Shown here: positions 50,601 through 61,818 of the stretch, one piece after another | Position numbering within the stretch: the first letter of the stretch is position 1 | How the letters are laid out: every line of letters begins with the position of its first letter | Assembly: GCA_947044365.1 (NCBI GenBank) | Contig: OX345651.1 | Coordinates: forward strand, 1,028,926-1,092,925 | DNA from: Petrosia ficiformis | Lineage: Eukaryota > Porifera > Demospongiae > Haplosclerida > Petrosiidae | Length of the DNA: 64,000 nt | Direction: 5' to 3' | Translations under genes and position numbers: made by a program | Notes under the pieces: generated by a model | Databases searched by the model: none | The model's input: the letters and a program-made list of their open reading frames with translations, nothing else | What the model was told of the DNA's origin: nothing

Positions 50601-53600
50601 CCAGGGTTTGAGCTTGTACCTTAAAAACATACGTTGTTTTAGGAGATAAATTTTGTATGACACTATTTACTGCTGCATCATCAGTATCATAAGTTGTCCA
50701 TGTATCTGTTCCAACTGTTTTTGATTGATAAGAGACTCTATAACTCTTAATGTAAGAGTGATTCCTAGGCTTGCTCCAACTGAGCTTAATACTGTCATGC
50801 ATCACATCTGAAGCAATTAGCTGCCCTGGTGCACCAGGTAATGGGAGCTTTGTTTTAATACTTTCACTGACTTCACTTTCCTCACTGAGTTCACGATTAC
50901 ATTCTGCTTGTACTTTGAAAAGATAAAAAGTGTTAGGATGCAATTTATCAATTGTGATGTGTTCCTCAATTCCATCTGTCTGTTTAAACTTCCAGTTTGA
51001 TGTTCGATCATTTTCTGGTAAATAGAACACTTGATATTTTTCCACATATTCATGATTTTTATCTGGTTTACTCCATTTTACTTCAATAGTGTCACTGGTT
51101 ACACTATAACAACAAGGAATACCTGGAGGTCCAGATACTGGTAACTTGGTTGAAATGACACCAGTCTTCATGCTTTCTTCACTTTTTCCAGCTCTACAAG
51201 TAGCTTGTACTTTGAAGCGGTAGTTTCCTTTAGGTTTCAGTCCATCAACGAGCACTCTCTCCTTTATATTATCAGTGTCATAGGGCTTCCACACTTCTGA
51301 TTGTTCATCTAGAAAAAGACAGTAAACTGTGTAAAACAGCACACTACTAGCATGTTTCTGAGGTTTAGTCCACTCTAGTTTTATGGAGTTATGTGATATA
51401 TGGATAGGAAAAGGTGTACCAGGTCCAGAAGAAAGTGGTGGTTCAGTCATAATAATTTTACTCTCTGCACTCATCGCACTATCTCCTGCATCACATATAG
51501 CTTTTACTGTGAAGCTGTATTTTGTTTCTGGTTTCAACTCATCGATTAATTGTGTTTCTACGACACCATTGGTCTGCTTGTGTACTATATGATTATCGTC
51601 AACACGGCAACAGAACACTTCATACGAGGTGACACTCTCTGGATGATTTTGTGGCTTACTCCATTTAAGTTCAATCAAAGTATCAGTCACCTTAACTATA
51701 TTAGGCTGTCCAGGTGCGGAGGAAAGAGGTGCCTTTGTCACAATGATCTCACTGGTTTGACTTTCACAACTAAGTCCAGCATCACATATAGCTTTTACTG
51801 TGAAGCTGTATTTTGTTTCTGGTTTCAACTCATCGATTAATTGTGTTTCTACGACACCATTGGTCTGCTTGTGTACTATATGATTATCGTCAACACGGCA
51901 ACAGAACACTTCATACGAGGTGACACTCTCTGGATGATTTTGTGGCTTACTCCATTTAAGTTCAATCAAAGTATCAGTCACCTTAACTATATTAGGCTGT
52001 CCAGGTGCGGAGGAAAGAGGTGCCTTTGTCACAATGATCTCACTGGTTTGACTTTCACAACTAAGTCCAGCATCACATATAGCTTTTACTGTGAAGCTGT
52101 ATTTTGTTTCTGGTTTCAACTCATCGATTAATTGTGTTTCTACGACACCATTGGTCTGCTTGTGTACTATATGATTATCGTCAACACGGCAACAGAACAC
52201 TTCATACGAGGTGACACTCTCTGGATGATTTTGTGGCTTACTCCATTTAAGTTCAATCAAAGTATCAGTCACCTTAACTATATTAGGCTGTCCAGGTGCG
52301 GAGGAAAGAGGTGCCTTTGTCACAATGATCTCACTGGTTTGACTTTCACAACTAAGTCCAGCATCACATATAGCTTTTACTGTGAAGCTGTATTTTGTTT
52401 CTGGTTTCAACTCATCGATTAATTGTGTTTCTACGACACCATTGGTCTGCTTGTGTACTATATGATTATCGTCAACACGGCAACAGAACACTTCATACGA
52501 GGTGACACTCTCTGGATGATTTTGTGGCTTACTCCATTTAAGTTCAATCAAAGTATCAGTCACCTTAACTATATTAGGCTGTCCAGGTGCGGAGGAAAGA
52601 GGTGCCTTTGTCACAATGATCTCACTGGTTTGACTTTCACAACTAAGTCCAGCATCACATATAGCTTTTACTGTGAAGCTGTATTTTGTTTCTGGTTTCA
52701 ACTCATCGATTAATTGTGTTTCTACGACACCATTGGTCTGCTTGTGTACTATATGACTATCGTCAACACGGCAACAGAACACTTCATACGAGGTGACACT
52801 CTCTGGATGATTTTGTGGCTTACTCCATTTAAGTTCAATCAAAGTATCAGTCACCTTAACTATATTAGGCTGTCCAGGTGCGGAGGAAAGAGGTGCCTTT
52901 GTCACAATGATCTCACTGGTTTGACTTTCACAACTAAGTCCAGCATCACATATAGCTTTTACTGTGAAGCTGTATTTTGTTTCTGGTTTCAACTCATCGA
53001 TTAATTGTGTTTCTACGACACCATTGGTCTGCTTGTGTACTATATGATTATCGTCAACACGGCAACAGAACACTTCATACGAGGTGACACTCTCTGGATG
53101 ATTTTGTGGCTTACTCCATTTAAGTTCAATCAAAGTATCAGTCACCTTAACTATATTAGGCTGTCCAGGTGCGGAGGAAAGAGGTGCCTTTGTCACAATG
53201 ATCTCACTGGTTTGACTTTCACAACTAAGTCCAGCATCACATATAGCTTTTACTGTGAAGCTGTATTTTGTTTCTGGTTTCAACTCATCGATTAATTGTG
53301 TTTCTACGACACCATTGGTCTGCTTGTGTACTATATGATTGTCGTCAACACGGCAACAGAACACTTCATACGAGGTGACACTTTCTGGATGATTTTGTGG
53401 CTTACTCCATTTAAGTTCAATCAAAGTATCAGTCACCTTAACTATATTAGGCTGTCCAGGTGCGGAGGAAAGAGGTGCCTTTGTCACAATGATCTCACTG
53501 GTTTGACTTTCACAACTAAGTCCAGCATCACATATAGCTTTTACTGTGAAGCTGTATTTTGTTTCTGGTTTCAACTCATCGATTAATTGTGTTTCTACGA

Positions 53601-56600
53601 CACCATTGGTCTGCTTGTGTACTATATGATTATCGTCAACACGGCAACAGAACACTTCATACGAGGTGACACTCTCTGGATGATTTTGTGGCTTACTCCA
53701 TTTAAGTTCAATCAAAGTATCAGTCACCTTAACTATATTAGGCTGTCCAGGTGCGGAGGAAAGAGGTGCCTTTGTCACAATGATCTCACTGGTTTGACTC
53801 TCACAACTAAGCCCAGCATCACATATAGCTTTTACTGTGAAGCTGTATTTTGTTTCTGGTTTCAACTCATCGATTAATTGTGTTTCTACGACACCATTGG
53901 TCTGCTTGTGTACTATATGATTGTCGTCAACACGGCAACAGAACACTTCATACGAGGTGACACTTTCTGGATGATTTTGTGGCTTACTCCATTTAAGTTC
54001 AATCAAAGTATCAGTCACCTTAACTATATTAGGCTGTCCAGGTGCGGAGGAAAGAGGTGCCTTTGTCACAATGATCTCACTGGTTTGACTCTCACAACTA
54101 AGCCCAGCATCACATATAGCTTTTACTGTGAAGCTGTATTTTGTTTCTGGTTTCAACTCATCGATTAATTGTGTTTCTACGACACCATTGGTCTGCTTGT
54201 GTACTATATGATTGTCGTCAACACGGCAACAGAACACTTCATACGAGGTGACACTTTCTGGATGATTTTGTGGCTTACTCCATTTAAGTTCAATCAAAGT
54301 ATCAGTCACCTTAACTATATTAGGCTGTCCAGGTGCGGAGGAAAGAGGTGCCTTTGTCACAATGATCTCACTGGTTTGACTCTCACAACTAAGCCCAGCA
54401 TCACATATAGCTTTTACTGTGAAGCTGTATTTTGTTTCTGGTTTCAACTCATCGATTAATTGTGTTTCTATGACACCATTGGTCTGCTTGTGTACTATAT
54501 GATTGTCGTCAACACGGCAACAGAACACTTCATACGAGGTGACACTTTCTGGATGATTTTGTGGCTTACTCCATTTAAGTTCAATCAAAGTATCAGTCAC
54601 CTTAACTATATTAGGCTGTCCAGGTGCGGAGGAAAGAGGTGCCTTTGTCACAGTGATCTCACTGGTTTGACTCTCACAACTAAGCCCAGCATCACATATA
54701 GCTTTTACTGTGAAGCTGTATTTTGTTTCTGGTTTCAACTCATCGATTAATTGTGTTTCTACGACACCATTGGTCTGCTTGTGTACTATATGATTGTCGT
54801 CAACACGGCAACAGAACACTTCATACGAGGTGACACTTTCTGGATGATTTTGTGGCTTACTCCATTTAAGTTCAATCAAAGTATCAGTCACCTTAACTAT
54901 ATTAGGCTGTCCAGGTGCGGAGGAAAGAGGTGCCTTTGTCACAATGATCTCACTGGTTTGACTCTCACAACTAAGCCCAGCATCACATATAGCTTTTACT
55001 GTGAAGCTGTATTTTGTTTCTGGTTTCAACTCATCGATTAATTGTGTTTCTACGACACCATTGGTCCGCTTGTGTACTATATGATTGTCGTCAACACGGC
55101 AACAGAACACTTCATACGAGGTGACACTTTCTGGATGATTTTGTGGCTTACTCCATTTAAGTTCAATCAAAGTATCAGTCACCTTAACTATATTAGGCTG
55201 TCCAGGTGCAGTTGAAAGCGGTGCTGTAAGATGATTGTTACTGCTGGTATTGAACATACAAGCTTGTGTAGCAAGCTCAGCAGTTTTAGCTGTTATACTC
55301 TCACTTTTTATACTCACTCCAATTTTGGAAACAGATTGCAATTTGAAGTTGTAATATGAATTCGGTACGAGTCCATTGATTGTTATTTCTTGTTGTAATG
55401 TTTCACCTGTTGTGTTGATTGATTTTACTTCATCCTGTTTGGTACTATAAAACACTCTATAGTACAGTATTGAAACATTTCCATGTTGTGGCCTATCCCA
55501 AACTAGATCCACACTATCGTGTTTCACATTGGAGACTCGTGGCTTACTTGGAGGAGATGGTGGTTCGAAATCTTCCATATCAGAATGGCCCATTACATAG
55601 GGAACCAGAGCAACAGCTTTTGTGCAAGGAGCTTGATTTTCACTCGTATCAGTAATAATAAAATTGATATCTTCATTACCAGCGTTAGCTCTTGCGAATT
55701 GAGAAAATTGATTTATTTTAAGTGTCAAATATTTCTCGACGTCATCTTTCTTGTACCATGGGCATATAGGATTCTTCGATACTTGGTTGATTTGTCCTCT
55801 AGAACTTAAGTATGATGCCATTCTTGTGAGACTAACATCATCTTTTCCGACAGCTTTGAACTCAAAACTAACAACTATCTTGGTGAAGTCATAAACTGCA
55901 GCACTGTATTTATCTGGAGCAAATGCAAACTGCACACCTATATAGAAATGAAACATTAATTTGGTAACAGTTATACAATTGCTGTAATTGATCACAACTT
56001 CCTTGATAACTATGCATACTTGAGCACATGGATGGCTCTACAGGTCATAAAAAGAACACAACTGAACTTTGTTATTACTGACTGACTCAGACATTGACCA
56101 TCAATTACAACCTCATGGGGACTTTAACATAGTGTGGCCCTGCCACCGGATATGTTTTTCTTAATAATTATAATTATTTTGTTAATGGGTATGATAATCT
56201 ATAACTTAAAGTTTTAACAATATTCATTATCATTACATGATGCATAATTCAGCATGCCTGCTATGCATGACAATCACTTTCTAGCTCTACCAGTTTCATT
56301 TTATGATTCAAACATAATTGTGCACATGGAGGTTCATTACACTAGGGGGACAGTAGAGGCTAAGATGGAAGACCTAATTATAATAATATTTGCATGTATT
56401 AATATTTATCCATGATTGTATATATAACTATGATTACTTGTAGGCACTCACCTGGAATTTTTGACAATTCTTCCAAGCATTTAGCAAGAAGCGAAACCTC
56501 ACATTCCTTCTCTTCCAACCAACTATGAAGTAGTTGAGGATAGAAAGGGGAATTGCGATAATTTTCAAATAGCTTAGCCAGTTGTGTCTCTTCCTCTTCT

Positions 56601-57577
56601 CCACTATGTATCTTCGATAACAATTGAATTATAAGATCGAGGAAAAATTTTCTGTGTCGAGTTATCATGCTGCTAAAATGAGAAATCTGTTTTTCAATCA
56701 CAGAAAAATACTGACTGACTTCTTTCTTCAAAAGACTGCTGCAGATCGTCTCAACTTCACATACTTCTTGTACAAACATGTCTGTTTGAATAACCCAATC
56801 AGCACTTATTTCTTTCGATAGTTTGGGTGTACCACCAAATGTGCTCAATGGATGAAGGCATACCTGCTTTGGTACAACGCTAGGATTATCTTCTCTGATA
56901 GGTGCTAGTAATGAAATACTCTTACAGAATTCAAGAACACTCTTGATATTAGCAGGCTTTGCTGTAAATGGTAAATCCCCATAATACTTAAAATGTATTT
57001 CGTCTGCAATCAGTGCCATCTCAATATTGGAGGCAGTATCAATAGCGTCGCGTAACAGGACAATCTTTTGCTGAAGTCGGTTGTAAATTGTGTGATAATC
57101 CTCCGGATTAGCTACGTCTTCGTGAAAAAGGAAAATGGCCTCAGCTCCATATAATATTCCTGTAGTAACATGAGTAGCTCTAACGTCTAAACACGACAAA
57201 CTGTCAGTAGGTAGTGTGTCGAGGTTTAGTTGAATAATATGAGAAGTACACGAGTAGCGCAGGGCAACTTGAGCTTGTTGTTTACAAAATCCGTAATCGT
57301 GTAAACACTTTGCAGACACTGAAGAATCACTATTAATTAGACCAGCATATAATTTTAATCTCAGACTATGTTTGATCTCCAGGCGGTCTGCTACACTAGA
57401 AAGACTGTCTTCACCAATAACTTCAAAGCGGGATTCAATTTGTTGTGAAGTCTCGATCGGAAATTTGTCGCTCCATGAAGTCGCATCGAAAATACTATCA
57501 TCTCGAAAGTTGTACAAAGATCCTAATTGTAAAGGACGTCCTAATGAGGATATCCATTCACCACCTTCCAGGCTCAT
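47608..57577 (-). CDS. stonustoxin-like / 21x FN3 / P-loop GTPase giant protein (2 exons, ~3151 aa)
   Basis: Exon 1 (56452-57577) and exon 2 (47608-55937) join in phase 1. The start at 57577 gives MSLEGGEWISSLGRPLQLGS, matching the start of stonustoxin-like (SNTX) family proteins; a Met 15 codons upstream is also in frame. Residues 1-375 resemble the SNTX MACPF-like and helical regions, and about 376-490 the thioredoxin-like region. Residues 503-2562 are 21 FN3 domains, 13 of them near identical. About 2605-2840 is a GTPase with P-loop GATGAGKT (2622-2629) and G3 DTPGFGD; the usual N/TKxD is replaced by TFADG. Coiled coils flank a Cys cluster (2909-2952: CLKC, CHFPC, CENCPGKC). No signal peptide or membrane segment is evident, so it is probably cytosolic. 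SNTX-like genes occur widely in animals without venom, so nothing here implies a venom role; immune function is an inference. Confidence 0.88.
51482..55212 (-). repeat. 13 near-identical 291-bp FN3-coding repeats
   Basis: Each unit is exactly 291 bp (97 codons; APLSSAPGQPNIVKV to GLSCESQTSEIIVTK) and copies differ at only a few sites, including synonymous ones. Two haplotypes are visible. Units at low coordinates carry gattatcg, ctctctgg and ctttcacaactaagtcc; those at high coordinates carry gattgtcg, ctttctgg and ctctcacaactaagccc. Units near 53300-53900 are mosaics. Rare variants include N to S at 52754 and Q to R at 55068. The eight other FN3 domains in the same exon are diverged, so homogenisation is local. 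Confidence 0.95.
55990..56451. other. intron of the giant gene
   Basis: The intron runs 55938-56451, with acceptor CTATATAG and donor GTGAGT. It includes a diverged member of the dispersed repeat seen at 18720 (55993-56055). Nothing else is seen. Confidence 0.7.
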
Positions 57578-57716
57578 GACTTGCCAGTGTCGTGTACTAT
57601 GGTAAATAAGAACGAAGTTCAATTTAAATACGTGGACAGTATTACTGGCTCCACCCTATTGATGATATCTATCTAATTGATTCGCAGTAAAATATGGCTG
57701 ACAGTTATGTATCCCT

Positions 57717-58006
57717 TAGTCTCGCGTAGCCAGACCCATCCCACTGCAAGCGAGGGGAAGGGTCTGGTAAAAGCCTGTAGTGCAACTTGTCCCCTGCACC
57801 AAGAATTCGACGCGCCAATCAAAGATCCACACGTCATTGTAACCCACGCAATTTGCTACATAGTACACGCGATACCACGAGGTGAGTGCATCATAACGTG
57901 GGCGATACCGTAACACATGTTGGGCTTCATTGACAAGTTGCACTACAGGCTTTTACAGACCCTTCCCCTCGCTTGCAGTGGGATGGGTCTGGCTACACGA
58001 GACTAT
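57717..58006. mobile_element. Mutator-like foldback MITE with 9-bp target duplication
   Basis: A 290-bp element with inverted arms of about 72 bp (tagtctcgcgtagccagacc... and ...ggtctggctacacgagacta), flanked by a perfect 9-bp duplication, tgtatccct, at 57708-57716 and 58007-58015. Long arms plus a 9-bp duplication fit Mutator-like elements. It lies 139 bp upstream of the start codon of the giant gene, so it probably sits in its promoter or 5' UTR. Confidence 0.9.
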
Positions 58007-58159
58007 GTATCCCTAACATGTATAAAATAAATATATAATTATAATTATATATATATATAGCGACATTATAATTATAATTATATATATATATTATAATAAT
58101 TATTATTATTATTCTTGGGGAACTCGAAGTATGATGATTTTTGGCAGGGTATGTATACT

Positions 58160-58179
<20 letters not shown>

Positions 58180-58192
<13 letters not shown>

Positions 58193-58381
58193 TTGCTCCG
58201 AATGCCTAACATCAAAATGTCTAATACTCGGGTTAAGATGCAAACTGTTTAGATGTGATGGGAGTTTGGTCACTCTACAAAGCCTCAAATCGCAAATATT
58301 ATCATTGCGATAATCATACAAAGATCCTAGTAGGAAATTATGCCATAGTGTGGTTATGCATTCACCATCTGCCATGCTCAT
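58180..58381 (-). pseudogene. 5' exon fragment of a second SNTX-like gene
   Basis: From a Met at 58381 the minus strand encodes MSMADGECITTLWHNFLLGS and LYDYRNDNICD, closely matching the first 60 or so residues of the giant gene at 57577. The match breaks off in an (AT)n tract at 58158-58190. No later exon of this copy is present. It is a truncated tandem duplicate separated from the intact gene by the Mutator-like MITE. Confidence 0.75.
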
Positions 58382-58399
58382 GATGTCTGGTTCTTGCAT

Positions 58400-60930
58400 G
58401 TAGATCTATATCTATTTCTGGCTCCACCTTATTAATTATAATTCCAGCTACACATCATCCTGTGACAATTATAGTTAAATGGATTATAGTAATTGTATAA
58501 TAATAAATTTTACCATAATTTAAATTTTCTTTTAGATTTCTTCCATATGTCTATTTATTGATTCAGGCCCCTTGGAATGACATCATTTTCTTAACTAAAT
58601 TATAACATGCACAATGAGTCAAGTGACATTCCAGTAATTAAGATTACCTTATAGTAACTACTGTGCACATAAATCGATCATAGGGATATAGCTCTTTTGG
58701 GACATAAATATCTGTTAGTTTATAGTGAGATATGATGCTACACTGTAAAAATGAATTAACCCTCATTTGGTTACATATGCATGAGTTTCAATTCCTCCTA
58801 AGACTATATAAATCAATGCTGCTTTCTTGTCTAGCTATTACAAGTAGTAATTTGATGTTGATCTATATAGTATATAAAGTACATGCCAGAATGGTACAAT
58901 ACAACGTACGTGTAAACCATAATAATTACATACATGTGCTTTCAAATATCTGTGGAGCACATCACGTTATTTGCTACAAATTCATGTATATTAATTAATT
59001 ACTCTGGAATGAGCTATAACATCTGTTGTTTTCGCGAATTGAAATACTAATATAATACACCACAGGTTGTACCTACAATACTATGCTATGTATATAGCTA
59101 CATTGTATTAATATGTTTGTTACCATATGCCTTGTTATATATGACATGTACTTTATACTAGTCAATATAGATCAAATGAACTGTGACTTGTAAATATTAC
59201 ACTGCAAAATAGTTTGGGTATTTCAACCAATCAGTTGGCTACCTCAATTGCCATATCCATTACTGCTGAATCGAGGTGTTGAAGAGTAGGCTTTTGGTGT
59301 TGGAATGTTGTTCACAATGATAAGTAAATTAGTCATGATTCACAGTTTATGTCAGTACTTCCCTACTATAAATTTACATAAGAACTGTCATCATATCAGT
59401 CATCCTCCACTATCAATTTACTTAGTCATTGTGAACAACAATATTTCAACACCACAAATGCAAACTTGCTTACCTTTCAACAGCTTAATACAGCAGTATG
59501 GCATATTATAAATTGGCATGCAATTGAGGTAACCAACTGATTGGTTGAAATAACCAAACTCTTTTTGAAGTGTACCTAGCAGGAAAAATAAATCTGCGTG
59601 GAGGAAAATATAATTGCTTTGAAACTCTGTAACCAACTGAAGGTTATAAACTTAAAATTACTTTGTATATAGTGATAACTATACATTCAAAATCTAATAA
59701 CATAGAATTGTGCATATTCTAACATATTGCATACACCTAATGCATGCAGGAAGTTCTCATCTCTTAGTTAGTCCATTGCTATATGTTAGCTCTAATAATT
59801 TATATATGTTGAATGAGTATGTATTACAGACAAAGTACTGTACTATGCATATGTGTATGTTTGCCTAGAGCTGGTACTGATAGTTAGATGTACATAATTA
59901 TATGTATAATTAATTAATTATGTGCACGTACATTATAATATAATTGTCTAGCGACCTTGCAGTACAATTCTTTGCTGCTCATGTATATTGGTATATAGTA
60001 TACATACTAGGTCAGTAGACAGGTATGTACTACTGGGTATAATGTTGAACATTGTCATAATATACAATATATATTGATTTGAAACTCAGGATTCCATTCA
60101 ATCACAGTCAGTATTTCTCCTACTACTAAGAATGTAACATTGTGTTAGGAGCATGTACTTTAGTACTCACATCAGCAGTTAGCTAGAACAGCTATTAGTT
60201 GGTGTTTCTAGAAGCTGCTTTTGTACAGGTCTGTAGTTGACTTCATGTACTGTATAATGTGACTAATGAGCACATTTCTTTTATGATTGAATTCACTAAT
60301 GTTCTGTTATGTGCCATTCAAATTATTTCACTCAGGCAGAAATGATGCAACTTCCTTTATAACATATGTAACATATGATATAGAAAGTGATTCAATTGGA
60401 ATGGCACTGCAAGCTATAAAAAAGTCTGTTTTTACAGTGAATTATAAAATATCACTTATACAAGTTATTAACTTACTATGCATTACATCATACTTACACT
60501 CCCATATGTTATTTTGGTCACCAAATATATTGAGTCAGCACTGGTTATGTGTATGGCCATTTTCCCTGATGTGTACTAATTCCTGTTTTCATTATTATTT
60601 GCATTCCTTTATTTATTCACCTCCTAGGTCAAGTATTGAATTGAGTTGCATGGCTAGTGCCTGAAAGTAATGCTGTAATCATGTGAAATTTTAAGAAAGT
60701 GTCCATGACATTCTTCCAACCATGCAATGAGTGTATCACAGATGTCTTGTACGTTATACAAGTAGAGAGAGCAATGAACATACTGAAGATGCATGTGTTT
60801 CCATGACAACTTATGGTATGCCTGAGGAATTCTGAACGAAGTTATGTTAATTCCACCAGTCTGCCGTCTCGCAAGCCAGACTTCACCCTTTTTTTTTTAC
60901 CCAATTGCGATATTGACCACACAGTATATT
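58400..60930. other. region without a supportable gene
   Basis: AT-rich sequence with diverged copies of the 18720-type repeat at 58565-58715 and 60340-60425, and a MITE at 59200-59572. Frames of 60-125 codons here are interrupted by repeat sequence and lack family features. Confidence 0.55.
59200..59572. mobile_element. foldback MITE with 50-bp inverted ends and TA duplication
   Basis: The ends cactgcaaaatagtttgggt and the complement of 'ccaaactctttttgaagtg' extend as inverted repeats through tttcaaccaatcagttgg and tacctcaattg, about 50 bp per arm. TA flanks both sides (59198-59199, 59573-59574), fitting a Tc1/mariner-type target. A nested inverted repeat (gttgttcacaatga / tcattgtgaacaac) lies inside. 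Confidence 0.87.
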
Positions 60931-61818
60931 TTGTAAAACTAATAGTACTATTTAGTAGGTTAATAGAGATCTGTAGCTGGTGCTCTTTTGTGAATAATTT
61001 ATTAGAATTTATCACTATGGTCGATGAGCTCATTTTTCCTTAAGTAAGCCATATTCGTGCATTGCAATGCATGGTAGTTGATTAAGGGTTTTATCCCTCC
61101 TCAAGTTTTCTGTACACTGTATTTATTGAAATACTAAAGGTGTGCCATAAAACCATGGGGGCACAGGAGGCATGCCTCACCACCCCTCTTACCCACTTCA
61201 CCAAGGCCAATATTCACATAGACTGTACAGATATTAACTCAGTGCCCCCTGGCCCATCCATCCCTGTCTACAGAGTAACTCAGTGCCTTCCATTCTTGTA
61301 ATCATTAATTTCCTATGCTTTTGTAATTCTCTCCATTTACAGTAGACACAAGTAAGTAATCATAATTGTAAACTTAACGTACCATTTTAGATTATTTATT
61401 AGAAGACAATACTTATACATGTTATATAATTGCCATTCATATGCAATGGATGTGATTACAGTAATACCAGGAGTAGCAAGGACAAAGAAGTGTCCAACTA
61501 AAATACTTCAGATACCAGAGTGTCTAATCATTTTAATTTTGTAATTTTATGCCTGTGGACTGGTTTAAATTAAGTATCTTACTGTTCCACTGGGAGAAGA
61601 CTATTAGTAATCACATATGTATGAAAAGAGTATGTAATATTATAGGTTTGTACTTTGTAGAATAGGTAATGCATGAAGATAACTATACTTATAACTATGA
61701 TGTGCATGTAATTAAAGTTTATATCAAAATTAGTTCTCTAACTTGTTGCATTATCACATTAGTAAATGTGTGTCTTGTTTTCTCTAAACTGTATTTGTTT
61801 TCATTCAGAAGTAAGCTA
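60930..61818. other. shared flank of the duplicated unit, without TBC exons
   Basis: Matches 27440-28260 and 12370-12480 in order (for example 'aggtttgtactttgtagaat' and 'ggtaatgcatgaagata'). The convergent TBC tail present at the other two sites is missing here. Confidence 0.65.

Noticed and set aside
51550..55041. Twelve tandem plus-strand frames of 96 codons
   Set aside because: They are antisense shadows of the FN3 repeats; the 291-bp period is a multiple of three, so the same antisense frame stays open in every unit.
60287..60664. 125-codon plus-strand frame
   Set aside because: It overlaps a dispersed repeat and has no recognisable domain or splice sites.
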